DNA of 64,000 nucleotides from an uncultured Oscillospiraceae bacterium (GTDB taxonomy: Bacteria > Bacillota > Clostridia > Oscillospirales > Ruminococcaceae): contig CAKSEO010000003.1 of the NCBI GenBank assembly GCA_934446565.1, positions 1 to 64,000 of the forward strand, in the 5' to 3' direction. The notes below the pieces were generated by a model that searched no databases, was not told the DNA's origin, and worked only from the letters and a program-made list of their open reading frames with translations. Positions 53,455 to 61,800 of this stretch are shown in pieces. The translations under genes were made by a program, and so were the position numbers. Positions within the stretch are counted from its first letter, which is position 1. Each line of letters begins with the position of its first letter.

Positions 53455-54429
53455 ATGTGCACAGCTGCGACTTATAATACAGAATGCTTCTACATGGGCA
53501 GAACGCTGGATTACGAGTTCTCCTACGGCGAGGAAATAACTGTAACTCCACGGAACTACCGCTTTGTATTCAGCCACTGCGGAGAGCTCACCAGTCACTA
53601 TGCGATAATCGGGATGGCGCATGTCGCCGGGGATTACCCCCTCTACTATGACGCGGTGAATGAAAAGGGGCTCGGCATGGCGGGGCTGAATTTCGTAGGC
53701 AACGCGAAATACTCCGCTCCCCGGGAGGGAACGCGCAATGTTGCTCAGTTTGAGTTCATCCCCTGGATACTGTCGCAGTGCGCCGATATTTCCCAGGCGC
53801 GGGAGCTCATCTCCGGCATGACCCTCACCGGGACTCCGTTCAGCGAGCAGCTCCCTGCGGCGCAGCTCCACTGGATGATCGCGGACAGCTCCGGCTGCAT
53901 CGTGGTGGAATCCACCGCAGACGGGCTGCACGTCTACGAAAACAAAGCGGGCGTGCTGACTAACAATCCCCCGTTCGATCAGCAGATGTTCCTGCTGAAC
54001 AATTACATGAACCTCTCCCCGAAAGACCCGCAGAACAGCTTCGCGGAGGGTCTGGAGCTCACCCGCTACAGCCGCGGGATGGGCGCGCTGGGGCTCCCCG
54101 GCGACCTGTCGTCCACGTCGAGGTTCGCAAGGGTAGCGTTCACGCGAAACAACTCCCGCTCAGGGAGCTCCGAGCCGGAAAGCGTGGGGCAGTTCTTCCA
54201 CATCCTCGGCTCCGTGGAGCAGACCCGTGGCTGCTGTGAGGTCGCGCCGGGGAAGTTCGAGATAACGATATACACTTCCTGCTGGAACGCGCAGACCGGC
54301 GTTTACTACTACACGACCTACCTCGACCGCCGCATAAACGCCGTGGACATGCACCGCGCCGACCTGGACGGAACAGCCCTCGTGCGCTACCCAATGCTAC
54401 AGCAGGAGGACGTAAACTTCCAGAATTGA
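53455..54429 (+). CDS. Choloylglycine hydrolase family protein (bile salt hydrolase-like)
   Basis: 324 residues of the Ntn-hydrolase Cys type. After Met removal Cys2 is the nucleophile (MCTAATYN). Arg and Asp of GRTLDYEF (about 15-22), the central N of LTNNPPF (about 172) and R of SRFARV (about 226) match catalytic residues of bile salt hydrolases. Length is standard. Cleavage of glycine/taurine bile acid conjugates is likely for a gut Firmicute, but penicillin V acylase or N-acyl-homoserine-lactone acylase activity cannot be excluded. No signal peptide, hence cytoplasmic. GAGGAAG precedes the ATG. It has its own promoter and terminator. Confidence 0.85.
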   Translation: MCTAATYNTECFYMGRTLDYEFSYGEEITVTPRNYRFVFSHCGELTSHYAIIGMAHVAGDYPLYYDAVNEKGLGMAGLNFVGNAKYSAPREGTRNVAQFEFIPWILSQCADISQARELISGMTLTGTPFSEQLPAAQLHWMIADSSGCIVVESTADGLHVYENKAGVLTNNPPFDQQMFLLNNYMNLSPKDPQNSFAEGLELTRYSRGMGALGLPGDLSSTSRFARVAFTRNNSRSGSSEPESVGQFFHILGSVEQTRGCCEVAPGKFEITIYTSCWNAQTGVYYYTTYLDRRINAVDMHRADLDGTALVRYPMLQQEDVNFQN

Positions 54430-54438
54430 ATCCCGCCT

Positions 54439-54470
54439 ACCGGACAGCTTTTCAGGCTGTCCGGTTTTTA
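54439..54470 (+). terminator. Terminator of the choloylglycine hydrolase gene
   Basis: ACCGGACAGC/GCTGTCCGGT with a 7-nt loop, followed by TTTTA. Confidence 0.9.
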
Positions 54471-54491
54471 ATTCTGTTGATACAAAACATT

Positions 54492-54535
54492 TGTAACCAA
54501 ATTGTAACCAAATCGTAATATAACTGTAATTGACT
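54492..54535 (+). promoter_or_regulatory. Four 11-bp direct repeats overlapping the vanW -35
   Basis: TGTAACCAAAT occurs twice in succession (54492-54502, 54503-54513), followed at the same 11-bp spacing by CGTAATATAAC and TGTAATTGACT. The last unit contains the -35 hexamer. Eleven-bp direct repeats touching the -35 are the typical binding arrangement of OmpR/PhoB-family response regulators. Confidence 0.6.
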
Positions 54536-54557
54536 TCCTGCAATAATCTGCTATAAT
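54530..54557 (+). promoter_or_regulatory. Promoter of the vanW-family gene
   Basis: TTGACT, 16-bp spacer, TATAAT, about 38 nt before the start codon. Confidence 0.65.
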
Positions 54558-54594
54558 AATTATAGGGAAATATCACGAAACGGAGGTGATAGAT

Positions 54595-55440
54595 GTGAAA
54601 AAGAGAAAACTGTTCTGTGAGCGGTCGCCGGTCTGCTACCGCATTTCACTTGGTAAGGAATACCTCCTGAGGGATATCCGCGATTCTTTCAGCGGCGAAA
54701 AATTCGCGAGTATCCGCAATACAGTCCCATTCAGCAGCATCGTTAAAAACCACACATCCAACGCGCAGCGCCACCTGGAGGGCGTAGATATGGAGCTCCA
54801 GCGCAACAAGCTGGTGAACCTCCGGCTCGCGGCGGCTCAGATAAATGGTATAATCATCCAGCCCGGGGAAACGTTCTCTTTTTGGCGGCTGGTAGGCAAT
54901 CCCACAGAAAAGCGCGGCTACCTTGACGGGCTGGTGATAAGCGCCGGAAAACTCGGGCGCGGCGTCGGCGGCGGGCTGTGTCAGCTCGCGAACCTGATAC
55001 ACTGGCTGGTGCTGAACAGTCCGCTCACCGTGACCGAACTGGTGCACCATTCCGACGCGCTCTTCCCGGATTCCGGCAGGAGGGTGCCGTTCGGAACAGG
55101 AACAAGCGTATTTTACAAGAATGTGGACTATCGCTTTAAGAACACCACCGACCGCCCGGTGCAGCTGCTGGTATGGCTGGACGAAAACACATTGTACGGC
55201 GAACTCCGCGCGCCGCAGCCTTTCCCTTACATATACCGCATAACCGAGGAAGATCAGGGCTACGTAGAGGAGGACGGCGAATTTTTCCGGGTCAGCCGGG
55301 TGTACCGCGTGGTACTCGACCGGGAGCGCCGGGTGATACGACGGGAACTGGTGCTGGACAACCACTCCAAAGTGATGTACGACTACTCGCTTATCCCCAG
55401 CAGCCAGATAATCACTCCCAGACTAAGGCGGCTGACATGA
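54595..55440 (+). CDS. VanW-family protein
   Basis: About 281 residues. The conserved VanW block is clear: QRNKLVNLRLAAAQING, PGETFSFWRLVGNPTEKRGY (about 92-111), GVGGGLCQLANLIHWL (about 127-142) and the later YRFKNTTDRPVQL. The family was named from vancomycin-resistance clusters, but its function is unknown, and no vanHAX genes are present here. Start GTG 54595 lies 8-9 nt after GGAGG; the GTG at 54586 overlaps that site. Expression is probably controlled by an OmpR-type regulator through the upstream 11-bp repeats. Confidence 0.85.
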   Translation: MKKRKLFCERSPVCYRISLGKEYLLRDIRDSFSGEKFASIRNTVPFSSIVKNHTSNAQRHLEGVDMELQRNKLVNLRLAAAQINGIIIQPGETFSFWRLVGNPTEKRGYLDGLVISAGKLGRGVGGGLCQLANLIHWLVLNSPLTVTELVHHSDALFPDSGRRVPFGTGTSVFYKNVDYRFKNTTDRPVQLLVWLDENTLYGELRAPQPFPYIYRITEEDQGYVEEDGEFFRVSRVYRVVLDRERRVIRRELVLDNHSKVMYDYSLIPSSQIITPRLRRLT

Positions 55441-55516
55441 GCACATATACGGATACTGGAGAAATACGCGCGGCGCGTTCCTGACCCCCGTCAGAGCGCA
55501 TACCACGCAGGATCAT

Positions 55517-55550
55517 CGCCGGGGGAACTTCCGCAAAACGGAAGACGGCG
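55517..55550 (+). promoter_or_regulatory. Leader hairpin before the 104-aa gene
   Basis: Nested stem CGCCG/CGGCG around CTTCCG/CGGAAG with loop CAAAA, ending 3-4 nt before the GAAAGGGG ribosome site; it may influence translation. Confidence 0.4.
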
Positions 55551-55565
55551 GAAAGGGGTAATTAT

Positions 55566-55880
55566 ATGAACAAAACAGGATTCAAAGCAACCGTAATCGC
55601 ATGTGGCGCGATACTGGTGATACTCTGCGTGGCGCTGACATTCATGCTGTGCAACATAGTCCCGACAGCCTGGATGGAACGCGTTGAAATAAACGGCAGA
55701 GTGATACCAGTCGCGGGCGCCGGGCTTGATTACAAAGCAGACATGCCGATATGGAAAGGCGGCGTGGCAGACGGCGTACTCGTTATGAAAGACGGCACGG
55801 AATACAGCATAAAGTACAGTATGGATTACGGCGTATTCACCATTGAAGATAAATTCGGAATGTACGTTTCCCGCGCATAA
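55566..55880 (+). CDS. Small membrane-anchored hypothetical protein
   Basis: 104 residues. One N-terminal membrane helix (about 8-30: VIACGAILVILCVALTFMLC), then a short extracytoplasmic beta-rich domain (VEINGRVIPVAGAGLDYKAD). No family recognised. AAAGGGG precedes the ATG. It may be co-transcribed with the VanW gene 125 nt upstream, hinting at a shared cell-envelope role. A strong hairpin follows the stop. Confidence 0.6.
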   Translation: MNKTGFKATVIACGAILVILCVALTFMLCNIVPTAWMERVEINGRVIPVAGAGLDYKADMPIWKGGVADGVLVMKDGTEYSIKYSMDYGVFTIEDKFGMYVSRA

Positions 55881-55888
55881 ATACAGAT

Positions 55889-55923
55889 ATATCCCCGCAA
55901 TTCAGTAAAAATTGCGGGGATAT
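55889..55923 (+). terminator. Strong hairpin after the 104-aa gene
   Basis: ATATCCCCGCAATT pairs perfectly with 55910-55923 (14 bp, 7-nt loop). The following sequence is AT-rich but not a pure T run. Confidence 0.65.
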
Positions 55924-55934
55924 CGTATAAAATA

Positions 55935-55963
55935 TTGACAATTCCGCATTTTAGTGTTATAAT
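55935..55963 (+). promoter_or_regulatory. Consensus SigA promoter of aspS
   Basis: TTGACA, 17-bp spacer, TATAAT. The transcript would have a leader of about 155 nt with a GGCGCAG/CTGCGCC hairpin (55980-56001) and a GCGGCAT/ATGCCGG pairing near 56021-56037. Confidence 0.75.
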
Positions 55964-56017
55964 AAGTTGTTGAATTATGTGGCGCAGAGGAATACTGCGC
56001 CGAAAGGCTGTGATATA

Positions 56018-56074
56018 ATGCGGCATAACAATGCCGGTCATAATCGCGTGTGCAACGTGACCAGATCTAAGTAA
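56018..56074 (+). CDS. Possible leader peptide upstream of aspS
   Basis: An 18-codon ORF (ATG, Shine-Dalgarno-like AAAGG 10 nt upstream) in the aspS leader. It contains four Asn and two His codons and ends 51 nt before the synthetase start. A control role through Asn-tRNA supply is conceivable, because many Firmicute AspRS enzymes also charge tRNA-Asn, but short ORFs of this size arise by chance. Confidence 0.25.
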   Translation: MRHNNAGHNRVCNVTRSK

Positions 56075-56125
56075 TTTTCCGCTACGGCGGGCGACATTAT
56101 TATACACTTGAAAGGATTGAAGGAA

Positions 56126-57898
56126 TTGTTCAGAGAAAACGAATACCGCACGCAGTACTGCAACGCGGTCACTGAAAGCGATATAGGCAAAAAGGTAAGG
56201 GCTGCCGGCTGGGTCGAGAATATCCGCGACCACGGCGGTATCATGTTCATCGACCTGCGCGACCACTACGGCGTAGTTCAGGTCGTATTCCACAACGAGA
56301 AGCTGCTGGAGGGCATCCACAAGGAGTGCGCCGTTTCCATCGCAGGCACTGTTTTAAAGCGCGACGAGAGCACCTACAACGATAAGATCGAGACTGGCAC
56401 CGTTGAGATAGAGGCGGAGGAAGTCCGCATTCTCGGCAAGGTGACGGAGCAGCTTCCGTTTGAAGTAGCTACCTCCCGTGAGACACGCGAGGATGTACGT
56501 CTCAAGTACCGTTACCTCGACCTCAGAAACAAGAAGATGCACGACAACATCGTGCTCCGTTCCAAGATAATCAGCTTCCTGCGCAACAAGATGAGCAGCA
56601 TGGGCTTCCTGGAGCTCCAGACTCCTATCCTGTCCACCTCCTCACCCGAGGGCGCAAGAGATTACCTTATCCCCAGCCGTAAGCACCACGGCAAGTTCTA
56701 CGCTCTGCCGCAGGCTCCGCAGATCTTCAAGCAGATCTACATGGTTTCCGGCTTCGACAAGTACTTCCAGATCGCTCCCTGCTTCCGCGACGAGGACGCA
56801 AGAGCCGACCGCTCCCCCGGAGAGTTCTACCAGCTCGACTTCGAGATGAGCTTCGCTACCCAGGAGGACGTTTTCGCTGTTGCTGAGGAAGTACTCTCCG
56901 CTACATTCTCCGAGTTCTCCGACAAGCAGGTATCCCCTGCCCCGTTCAGACGTATAACCTACAAGGAAGCAATGCTGACCTACGGTTCAGACAAGCCCGA
57001 CCTCCGCAATCCGCTGGTCATAAAGGAGCTTTCCGACCTGTTCGTTGACAGCGATTTCAAGCCTTTCTGCAACAAGACCGTCCGCGGTATCAGAGTTCCC
57101 GGAATGGCTAAGCAGTCCAAGACTTTCTTCAAGAGCATGGAGGACTTCGCAGTACAGGAAGTCGGCATGAAGGGTCTGGGCTACTTCAAGGTCGAGCCGG
57201 GCGAGAACGGCATGTTCAAGTACAACGGTCCGATCGACAAGTTCCTCAACGACGATCAGCGCAGGGAGCTGGCGGCACGCTGCGAACTCCAGGAGGGCGA
57301 CGTACTCTACTTCATCGCCGACACCGCGAAGAATGCTCCGAAGTTTGCCGGACAGATACGCACTGAGGTCGCAAAGCGCATGAACCTCATCGACGAGAGC
57401 CGCTTTGAGCTGTGCTTCATCGTTGACTTCCCGATGTACGAGCTGGACGAGGAGACCGGAAAGATAATCTTCACTCACAACCCGTTCTCCATGCCGCAGG
57501 GCGGTCTGGACGCGCTGCTGAACAAGGATCCGCTGGATATCCTCGCATATCAGTACGACATCGTATGCAACGGTGTTGAGCTTTCCTCCGGCGCAGTCCG
57601 CAACCACGACCTCGACATCATGATAAAGGCGTTCGAGATCGCAGGCTACACCGAGGAGGATGTTGCAAGCAAGTTCGGCGCGCTCTACAACGCATTCAAG
57701 TTCGGCGCTCCGCCTCATGCTGGTATGGCTCCCGGCGTTGACCGTATGATCATGCTGCTCACCGGCGAGGAGAGCATCCGCGAGATCATCGCGTTCCCGC
57801 TGAACTCCAACGCGCAGGATCTGCTCCTCGGCGCACCTACCGAGGTAACAGAGCAGCAGCTCCGCGAGGTACACATCAAGGTCCGCAAGCAGATGTGA
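56126..57898 (+). CDS. aspS: Aspartyl-tRNA synthetase
   Basis: About 590 residues of class IIb, bacterial type, attaching aspartate to tRNA-Asp. It has the N-terminal OB-fold anticodon domain (AGWVENIRDHGGIMFIDLRDHYG), motif 1 (FLELQTPIL), motif 2 (CFRDEDARADRSPGEFYQLDFEM), a bacterial GAD insertion, and motif 3 (GAPPHAGMAPGVDRMIMLL). Motif 2 in pieces: FRDEDARADR, then FYQLDFEM. No ATG fits. TTG 56126 has AAAGGA 9 nt upstream; TTG 56108 is the alternative. Codon usage is strongly biased, as in highly expressed genes. Discrimination against tRNA-Asn cannot be judged here. Confidence 0.95.
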   Translation: MFRENEYRTQYCNAVTESDIGKKVRAAGWVENIRDHGGIMFIDLRDHYGVVQVVFHNEKLLEGIHKECAVSIAGTVLKRDESTYNDKIETGTVEIEAEEVRILGKVTEQLPFEVATSRETREDVRLKYRYLDLRNKKMHDNIVLRSKIISFLRNKMSSMGFLELQTPILSTSSPEGARDYLIPSRKHHGKFYALPQAPQIFKQIYMVSGFDKYFQIAPCFRDEDARADRSPGEFYQLDFEMSFATQEDVFAVAEEVLSATFSEFSDKQVSPAPFRRITYKEAMLTYGSDKPDLRNPLVIKELSDLFVDSDFKPFCNKTVRGIRVPGMAKQSKTFFKSMEDFAVQEVGMKGLGYFKVEPGENGMFKYNGPIDKFLNDDQRRELAARCELQEGDVLYFIADTAKNAPKFAGQIRTEVAKRMNLIDESRFELCFIVDFPMYELDEETGKIIFTHNPFSMPQGGLDALLNKDPLDILAYQYDIVCNGVELSSGAVRNHDLDIMIKAFEIAGYTEEDVASKFGALYNAFKFGAPPHAGMAPGVDRMIMLLTGEESIREIIAFPLNSNAQDLLLGAPTEVTEQQLREVHIKVRKQM

Positions 57899-57913
57899 TA
57901 CGACAAACAAATC

Positions 57914-57949
57914 ACGGCATAGTCAGCAAAACTGGCTATGCCGTTTTTT
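57914..57949 (+). terminator. Terminator of aspS
   Basis: ACGGCATAGTCAG pairs with 57932-57944 across a 5-nt loop, followed by TTTTT. Confidence 0.9.
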
Positions 57950-57960
57950 ATTGAGTTCCG

Positions 57961-58533
57961 TCAGTTGACCTCGACAATGGTTATCTGGTCGTTGGCGAAA
58001 TCTGCCTCGGAAAGCAGTGTGCTCTTTATTTTTGCAGCCCCCGCCGCGTCAAGCCCCTCGGTCTTTACTATGATGTTCGCGCTGCTGTCGCTGAGATAGC
58101 ATAACGCGTCCTCGAAACCCTGCGCCTTGAGCATGCTCTCTATCTTATTCTCGCTTTCGATGTAGCCGCCGAGTTTCATCGCGTCCACTTCCACCGCCGC
58201 AAGCTCGTCTTTCGTCAGGTCGCCGCCCTGGTACATGCTCTGGAGCACCTCCGCAGCTTCCTCGCGGCTGGTCTGCTTGTCGAGCCTTGCCTGCGCGAAG
58301 TACGCTGAGGTGTCGGCGATACCTCCGGATTTGTCAATGCTCACCAGGTCGGCCTCGCCGTATGTAGTTCCAGCCGTATCCGCTGCCCCGGATACCTCCG
58401 CCGACGGCTCGGTGAGGTTCTTGTTCTTCCCGCCGGAATAGATGAAATTCACTGCCACAGCCGTACCCAGCAGCACAGTCAGACCCGCAGCTACAAGCTG
58501 CTTCTTCCCTAAAATCACATTCAAACGCTTCAT
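57961..58533 (-). CDS. spoIIIAH: Stage III sporulation protein AH
   Basis: 190 residues. A cytoplasmic N-tail, one membrane helix (about 12-31) and an intermembrane-space domain of the YscJ/FliF ring type. This protein faces SpoIIQ across the engulfed forespore membranes and forms part of the feeding-tube channel. The start ATG 58533 has AAAGGAA upstream; the open frame from 58563 overlaps spoIIIAG. It is the last gene of the operon. The ring domain (AEVLQSMYQGGDL, then GFEDALCYLSDSSANIIVK) is intact. Confidence 0.9.
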   Translation of the reverse strand: MKRLNVILGKKQLVAAGLTVLLGTAVAVNFIYSGGKNKNLTEPSAEVSGAADTAGTTYGEADLVSIDKSGGIADTSAYFAQARLDKQTSREEAAEVLQSMYQGGDLTKDELAAVEVDAMKLGGYIESENKIESMLKAQGFEDALCYLSDSSANIIVKTEGLDAAGAAKIKSTLLSEADFANDQITIVEVN

Positions 58534-58549
58534 GACCCTGATTCCTTTC

Positions 58550-59065
58550 TTAATTCGTGACATAGACCTGTGATACGCCGATATCCAGCACCCGCGCCGC
58601 AGTATTCACCACCTTCTCGCGTATCAGCACATTCTCCGCGCCGCCGCAGACCACCGCAACGCCCCGCACTCTCGGGAGTATCACGCTCTTTTCCAGCGCG
58701 TCCTTCGAGCCGTTAAGCGCGGGGCTGTTCTCGGCGCTCTGGGAATCCCCGGAGCTGCTGGACTTCACCTCCTCCGCGTAAACCCGCTCGCTGGTGCGGT
58801 CGAGCGTCACCATCACCTGCGTGGAGGTTACTCCGTCGATCTGCGAGATGATGTCCGTCAGGCGCTTCTCGAGCTCCTGCTCGAGCGCGGACGTGTCCTC
58901 GGAGAAACTGCCCTGCTCCTGCGCCGAACTGCGCTCCGGTATCACCGTGCTGAGAAACAGCAGCGCTATCGCGGCAATCCCGGCGATGATGACGAACCTG
59001 CGCCACCTGCCCCCGCCCAGCCGCCTGCCAAGTAACCCGCCGACCCGTTCCGTGAACCGCTCCAT
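58550..59065 (-). CDS. spoIIIAG: Stage III sporulation protein AG
   Basis: 171 residues. N-terminal membrane helix (about 24-44), Ser/Gln-rich linker and a ring-building motif domain with VMVTLDRTSERVYAEE, PRVRGVAVVCGGAEN and the C-terminal VNTAARVLDIGVSQVYV. SpoIIIAG forms a large ring in the mother-cell membrane of the SpoIIIA-SpoIIQ channel. It sits 4 nt after spoIIIAF and 16 nt before spoIIIAH. Confidence 0.9.
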   Translation of the reverse strand: MERFTERVGGLLGRRLGGGRWRRFVIIAGIAAIALLFLSTVIPERSSAQEQGSFSEDTSALEQELEKRLTDIISQIDGVTSTQVMVTLDRTSERVYAEEVKSSSSGDSQSAENSPALNGSKDALEKSVILPRVRGVAVVCGGAENVLIREKVVNTAARVLDIGVSQVYVTN

Positions 59066-59069
59066 GCCA

Positions 59070-59537
59070 TCACCCCTTTACGACCGATGTTACCCGTATC
59101 TCCTCCGGGAGCTCCCGTGAAAGCAGCTCCTCCGCAGCCTCTGCCGCCGAGCGCTGTCCCTCGCTGAATACAAGCTCCACCTGTGTAATAGATATGCTGT
59201 ACAATCCTGAAATATTAACCGCAATGTGGACTTCTTCGGGACAAATTCCCTGCTCGTTCAGCAGAGAATACACCTTGTCCGACATTTCGGAGCAGATCTT
59301 CTTCTGTAATTCCCTGTTTATGTCACCCGAGAATCCTATGTAGTCCGCGCTGTCCTCGTAGCTGTACTGTACATTGTCGATGCTGAAATTCGTATTCCGC
59401 AGGGCGTTCACTCCCGCGAGGATGAACAGCCCCGCCGTCAGCAGTGATATCTGCTTTGCAAACTTGTTTTCCGGGATAAGCATGCGGAACAGCGCCGAGG
59501 CTATCGCCGCCATGCACACCGTTGAAAAGAACTGCAC
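59070..59537 (-). CDS. spoIIIAF: Stage III sporulation protein AF
   Basis: 155 residues: two N-terminal membrane helices (about 3-20 and 30-48) and a C-terminal soluble ring-building domain (EVHIAVNISGLYSISITQVELVF split as EVHIAVNIS and ISITQVELVF). Part of the SpoIIIA channel. Gene order between AE and AG is canonical, with a 12-nt gap from spoIIIAE. Confidence 0.87.
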   Translation of the reverse strand: MQFFSTVCMAAIASALFRMLIPENKFAKQISLLTAGLFILAGVNALRNTNFSIDNVQYSYEDSADYIGFSGDINRELQKKICSEMSDKVYSLLNEQGICPEEVHIAVNISGLYSISITQVELVFSEGQRSAAEAAEELLSRELPEEIRVTSVVKG

Positions 59538-59549
59538 TTTCCAGCCTCC

Positions 59550-60686
59550 TTAACCCTGACTATTCCCAGCTGCCATCATTATCACCGCCGAGATGGTGTT
59601 CAGCAGCAGGAAACACACTATCACCGCCATGATTATCGACATGACCGCTCCGCACGCCCTGAACAGCGAGGAAAGCTCCTTCACGCCGAACACCTCGCTG
59701 ACCGCCTCCGCAGCCATCAGCGCGAACCGGTAACATATCACCGACAGCAGCGACGGCAGCAGTATCGCGATGCCCGCCGCGATGCCGTACGTCCCGATGG
59801 AGCCGTGCAGCAGCGACAGGCTCGCATGCACCGTGTTCACCGCGTCTGAGATGGTGCCGCCGACGATTGGTACGCCGCTCGACACTGCAAACTTCGCCGT
59901 ACGTATCAGCACGTTGTCCGCCGAGTTCGTTACGAACGTCTGCGCCGAAAGCACGCTCATGAACACCGTCATCAGCAGCGAAAGTCCCCACACTGCCGCC
60001 TTGCGTATCAGCTCCCCGAGCTTGTCCGTGTTCATCTCTGGATGTATAGACCCGGTTACGGAAAGACCCATCACTGTCCCGCAGACCGGGGTCAGGAAGT
60101 TCACCGCCGTCTGCGAAAAGAACTGCGCCGCCGCAAGTATCACGGTATTTGCCGCGGAGGCTGTAGCCGCCTTTCCCATCGCCGCAATGACCCCGGCGAA
60201 CACCGGAACAAACACCAGCATGAATTCCGACGCGGCTGCAAGCACGTCCAGCGTATCCCGCAGCGCTCCCGCCACCGCCGCAGTGGTCATTCCCGCGCCG
60301 GCGAGCACTCCCACCGCCGAGAATACCCCGGACATGTTCCCGCCCGTGCCGTCCGCAGCGCTCCTGGACAGCGCGCAGAGCAGCACAACTCCGCACAGCG
60401 ACGCCAGCAGCCTTACCGGCGCGGTGAGCCTGTCCAGGAACATGTCCCGCAGAAATCCCAGCACTCCCCCGAACGACAGCGCCGCAGCGCCGTTGTTATC
60501 CGGAGTTATCCCGCCACCCTCCAGTATCTCGGACGCCTCCGGCGGAACTGCGTCGGAAAGCACGCTGTTTATATCCCCGTATTCTGCGTAATTCCCCGTG
60601 CTCTCCGCCCTGGCATTCCCGCACAGCAGGAACGCCACAGCGATAACTGCGAGAATCTTTGCAGCGGTCAGCAGTATCCTGCGCAT
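59550..60686 (-). CDS. spoIIIAE: Stage III sporulation protein AE
   Basis: 378 residues with an N-terminal signal sequence (hydrophobic stretch about 6-24 ending CGNARAES) and six to eight further membrane helices. SpoIIIAE is the polytopic, transporter-like member of the SpoIIIA complex. The FLRDMFLDRLTAPVRL segment and the helices around SGVPIVGGTISDAVNTV are conserved. The local sequence is GC-rich, with strong third-position GC. Confidence 0.92.
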   Translation of the reverse strand: MRRILLTAAKILAVIAVAFLLCGNARAESTGNYAEYGDINSVLSDAVPPEASEILEGGGITPDNNGAAALSFGGVLGFLRDMFLDRLTAPVRLLASLCGVVLLCALSRSAADGTGGNMSGVFSAVGVLAGAGMTTAAVAGALRDTLDVLAAASEFMLVFVPVFAGVIAAMGKAATASAANTVILAAAQFFSQTAVNFLTPVCGTVMGLSVTGSIHPEMNTDKLGELIRKAAVWGLSLLMTVFMSVLSAQTFVTNSADNVLIRTAKFAVSSGVPIVGGTISDAVNTVHASLSLLHGSIGTYGIAAGIAILLPSLLSVICYRFALMAAEAVSEVFGVKELSSLFRACGAVMSIIMAVIVCFLLLNTISAVIMMAAGNSQG

Positions 60687-60708
60687 TTTCCGTCCTTTCC
60701 CATTCCGT

Positions 60709-61095
60709 TTATTCCAGCAGCCCGGTGACTATCTCGGCGAGCGCCGAAAATACCGGCAGGGATATCACCACGACTGCGGCTTTACCCGCAAGCTCTATCT
60801 TTCCCGCGATGGCGGATTCACCCGCGTCCCGGCAGCAGTCCGAGCCGAGCTGCGTGATGTAACACACGGCGAGCGCCTTGAAAAGCGTCCGGGAGTAGCT
60901 GCCGTCCAGCCCGGCGGCTCCTGTCAGCTGCGATATCAGCTCCACGGACGGCGCCAGCATAGTTATGACCGCTCCCATTATAAGCACTCCACAGGCTATA
61001 CTTACCCCGAGCGCAAGCTCCGGCTTGTACTGCCGCACGATGATACACAGCACCGCAGACAGCACGGCTATCCCAACGAGCGATGTTATGTCCAT
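60709..61095 (-). CDS. spoIIIAD: Stage III sporulation protein AD
   Basis: 128 residues with four membrane helices, including QYKPELALGVSIACGVL and the conserved FKALAVCYITQLGSDCCRDAG loop, which identifies SpoIIIAD. It is thought to form, with SpoIIIAC, a membrane part of the channel. It follows spoIIIAC after 4 nt and precedes spoIIIAE after 22 nt. Confidence 0.93.
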   Translation of the reverse strand: MDITSLVGIAVLSAVLCIIVRQYKPELALGVSIACGVLIMGAVITMLAPSVELISQLTGAAGLDGSYSRTLFKALAVCYITQLGSDCCRDAGESAIAGKIELAGKAAVVVISLPVFSALAEIVTGLLE

Positions 61096-61099
61096 ATCT

Positions 61100-61297
61100 T
61101 CACCACAGCCCGAATACCGAACGTATCGTCCCGAAAAGCTCGTCTATCGCCGGGATAAGCATCATCAGCACTATAACAAGCCCCGCGACGGTCAGCATCA
61201 TCGCCTGCTCGTCGTGGTCGGTCTTTTTGAGTATCTGATTCAGCACGGCGACGATTATCCCCACCGCTGCTATCTTGAATATCAGGTCAAGTTCCAT
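61100..61297 (-). CDS. spoIIIAC: Stage III sporulation protein AC
   Basis: 65 residues with two membrane helices (FKIAAVGIIVAVLNQILKK and AMMLTVAGLVIVLMMLIP). The loop KKTDHDEQA between them is the hallmark of SpoIIIAC. ATG 61297 has AAAGGAAAGG upstream; the longer frame to 61468 runs antisense through spoIIIAB and is discarded. Confidence 0.93.
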   Translation of the reverse strand: MELDLIFKIAAVGIIVAVLNQILKKTDHDEQAMMLTVAGLVIVLMMLIPAIDELFGTIRSVFGLW

Positions 61298-61311
61298 TGC
61301 ACGCCTTTCCT

Positions 61312-61800
61312 TTACAGCAGCATGACCGCCGCCCCTAATCCCGCGAGCACACCGCCGGAGCGGTACATTCTCCCCTGCTGCTCCGATTTCTTTTCCGCTG
61401 CGGATATCAGCTTGTCTAGCTGCGCAGAATACAGCCTGAGCAGCGACACCTGGCTTTCTGCGGAGCATGTTCCCAGCTCCTGACCGAGTTGTTTCAGGAG
61501 CTGTATTTCCTCACTACCGCACCATGTCAGTGCTGAAAGCTTGTCCACTGCGCTGCTCCATGCGGCGCGGATATCCAAGCCTGCGCCGGAACACTCACGC
61601 AGCAGCCGCCCGAATTCCCCCTGACTGCCCCGCATCAGTTCCGGCAGCGTCGGAGCAGTGCAGGCTATCTCGATGGAGTACTGCTCCAACATCAGCCGGA
61701 GTTCCCGCAGCAACGCGCACCTGCGTTTCAGCAACAAGCTCCTGCGGAATCCCCACGCCGAACATATCAGCAGTATCAGCAGACCCGCCGCCGCTCTCAT
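61312..61800 (-). CDS. spoIIIAB: Stage III sporulation protein AB
   Basis: 162 residues. An N-terminal membrane helix, a long helical domain (LLRELRLMLEQYSIEIACTA split as LRLMLEQYSIEI) and a C-terminal hydrophobic segment (GGVLAGLGAAVMLL). Its fold resembles GspF-type assembly platforms of secretion systems. The ATG overlaps the spoIIIAA stop by 4 nt, indicating translational coupling. Confidence 0.9.
   Translation of the reverse strand: MRAAAGLLILLICSAWGFRRSLLLKRRCALLRELRLMLEQYSIEIACTAPTLPELMRGSQGEFGRLLRECSGAGLDIRAAWSSAVDKLSALTWCGSEEIQLLKQLGQELGTCSAESQVSLLRLYSAQLDKLISAAEKKSEQQGRMYRSGGVLAGLGAAVMLL

Noticed and set aside
55964..56125. T-box leader for aspS
   Set aside because: No TGG(A/G)ACC-type T-box core or a matching antiterminator was found.
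56987..57910. A 307-codon open frame antisense to aspS
   Set aside because: aspS is certain on the plus strand; the antisense frame shows no family features.
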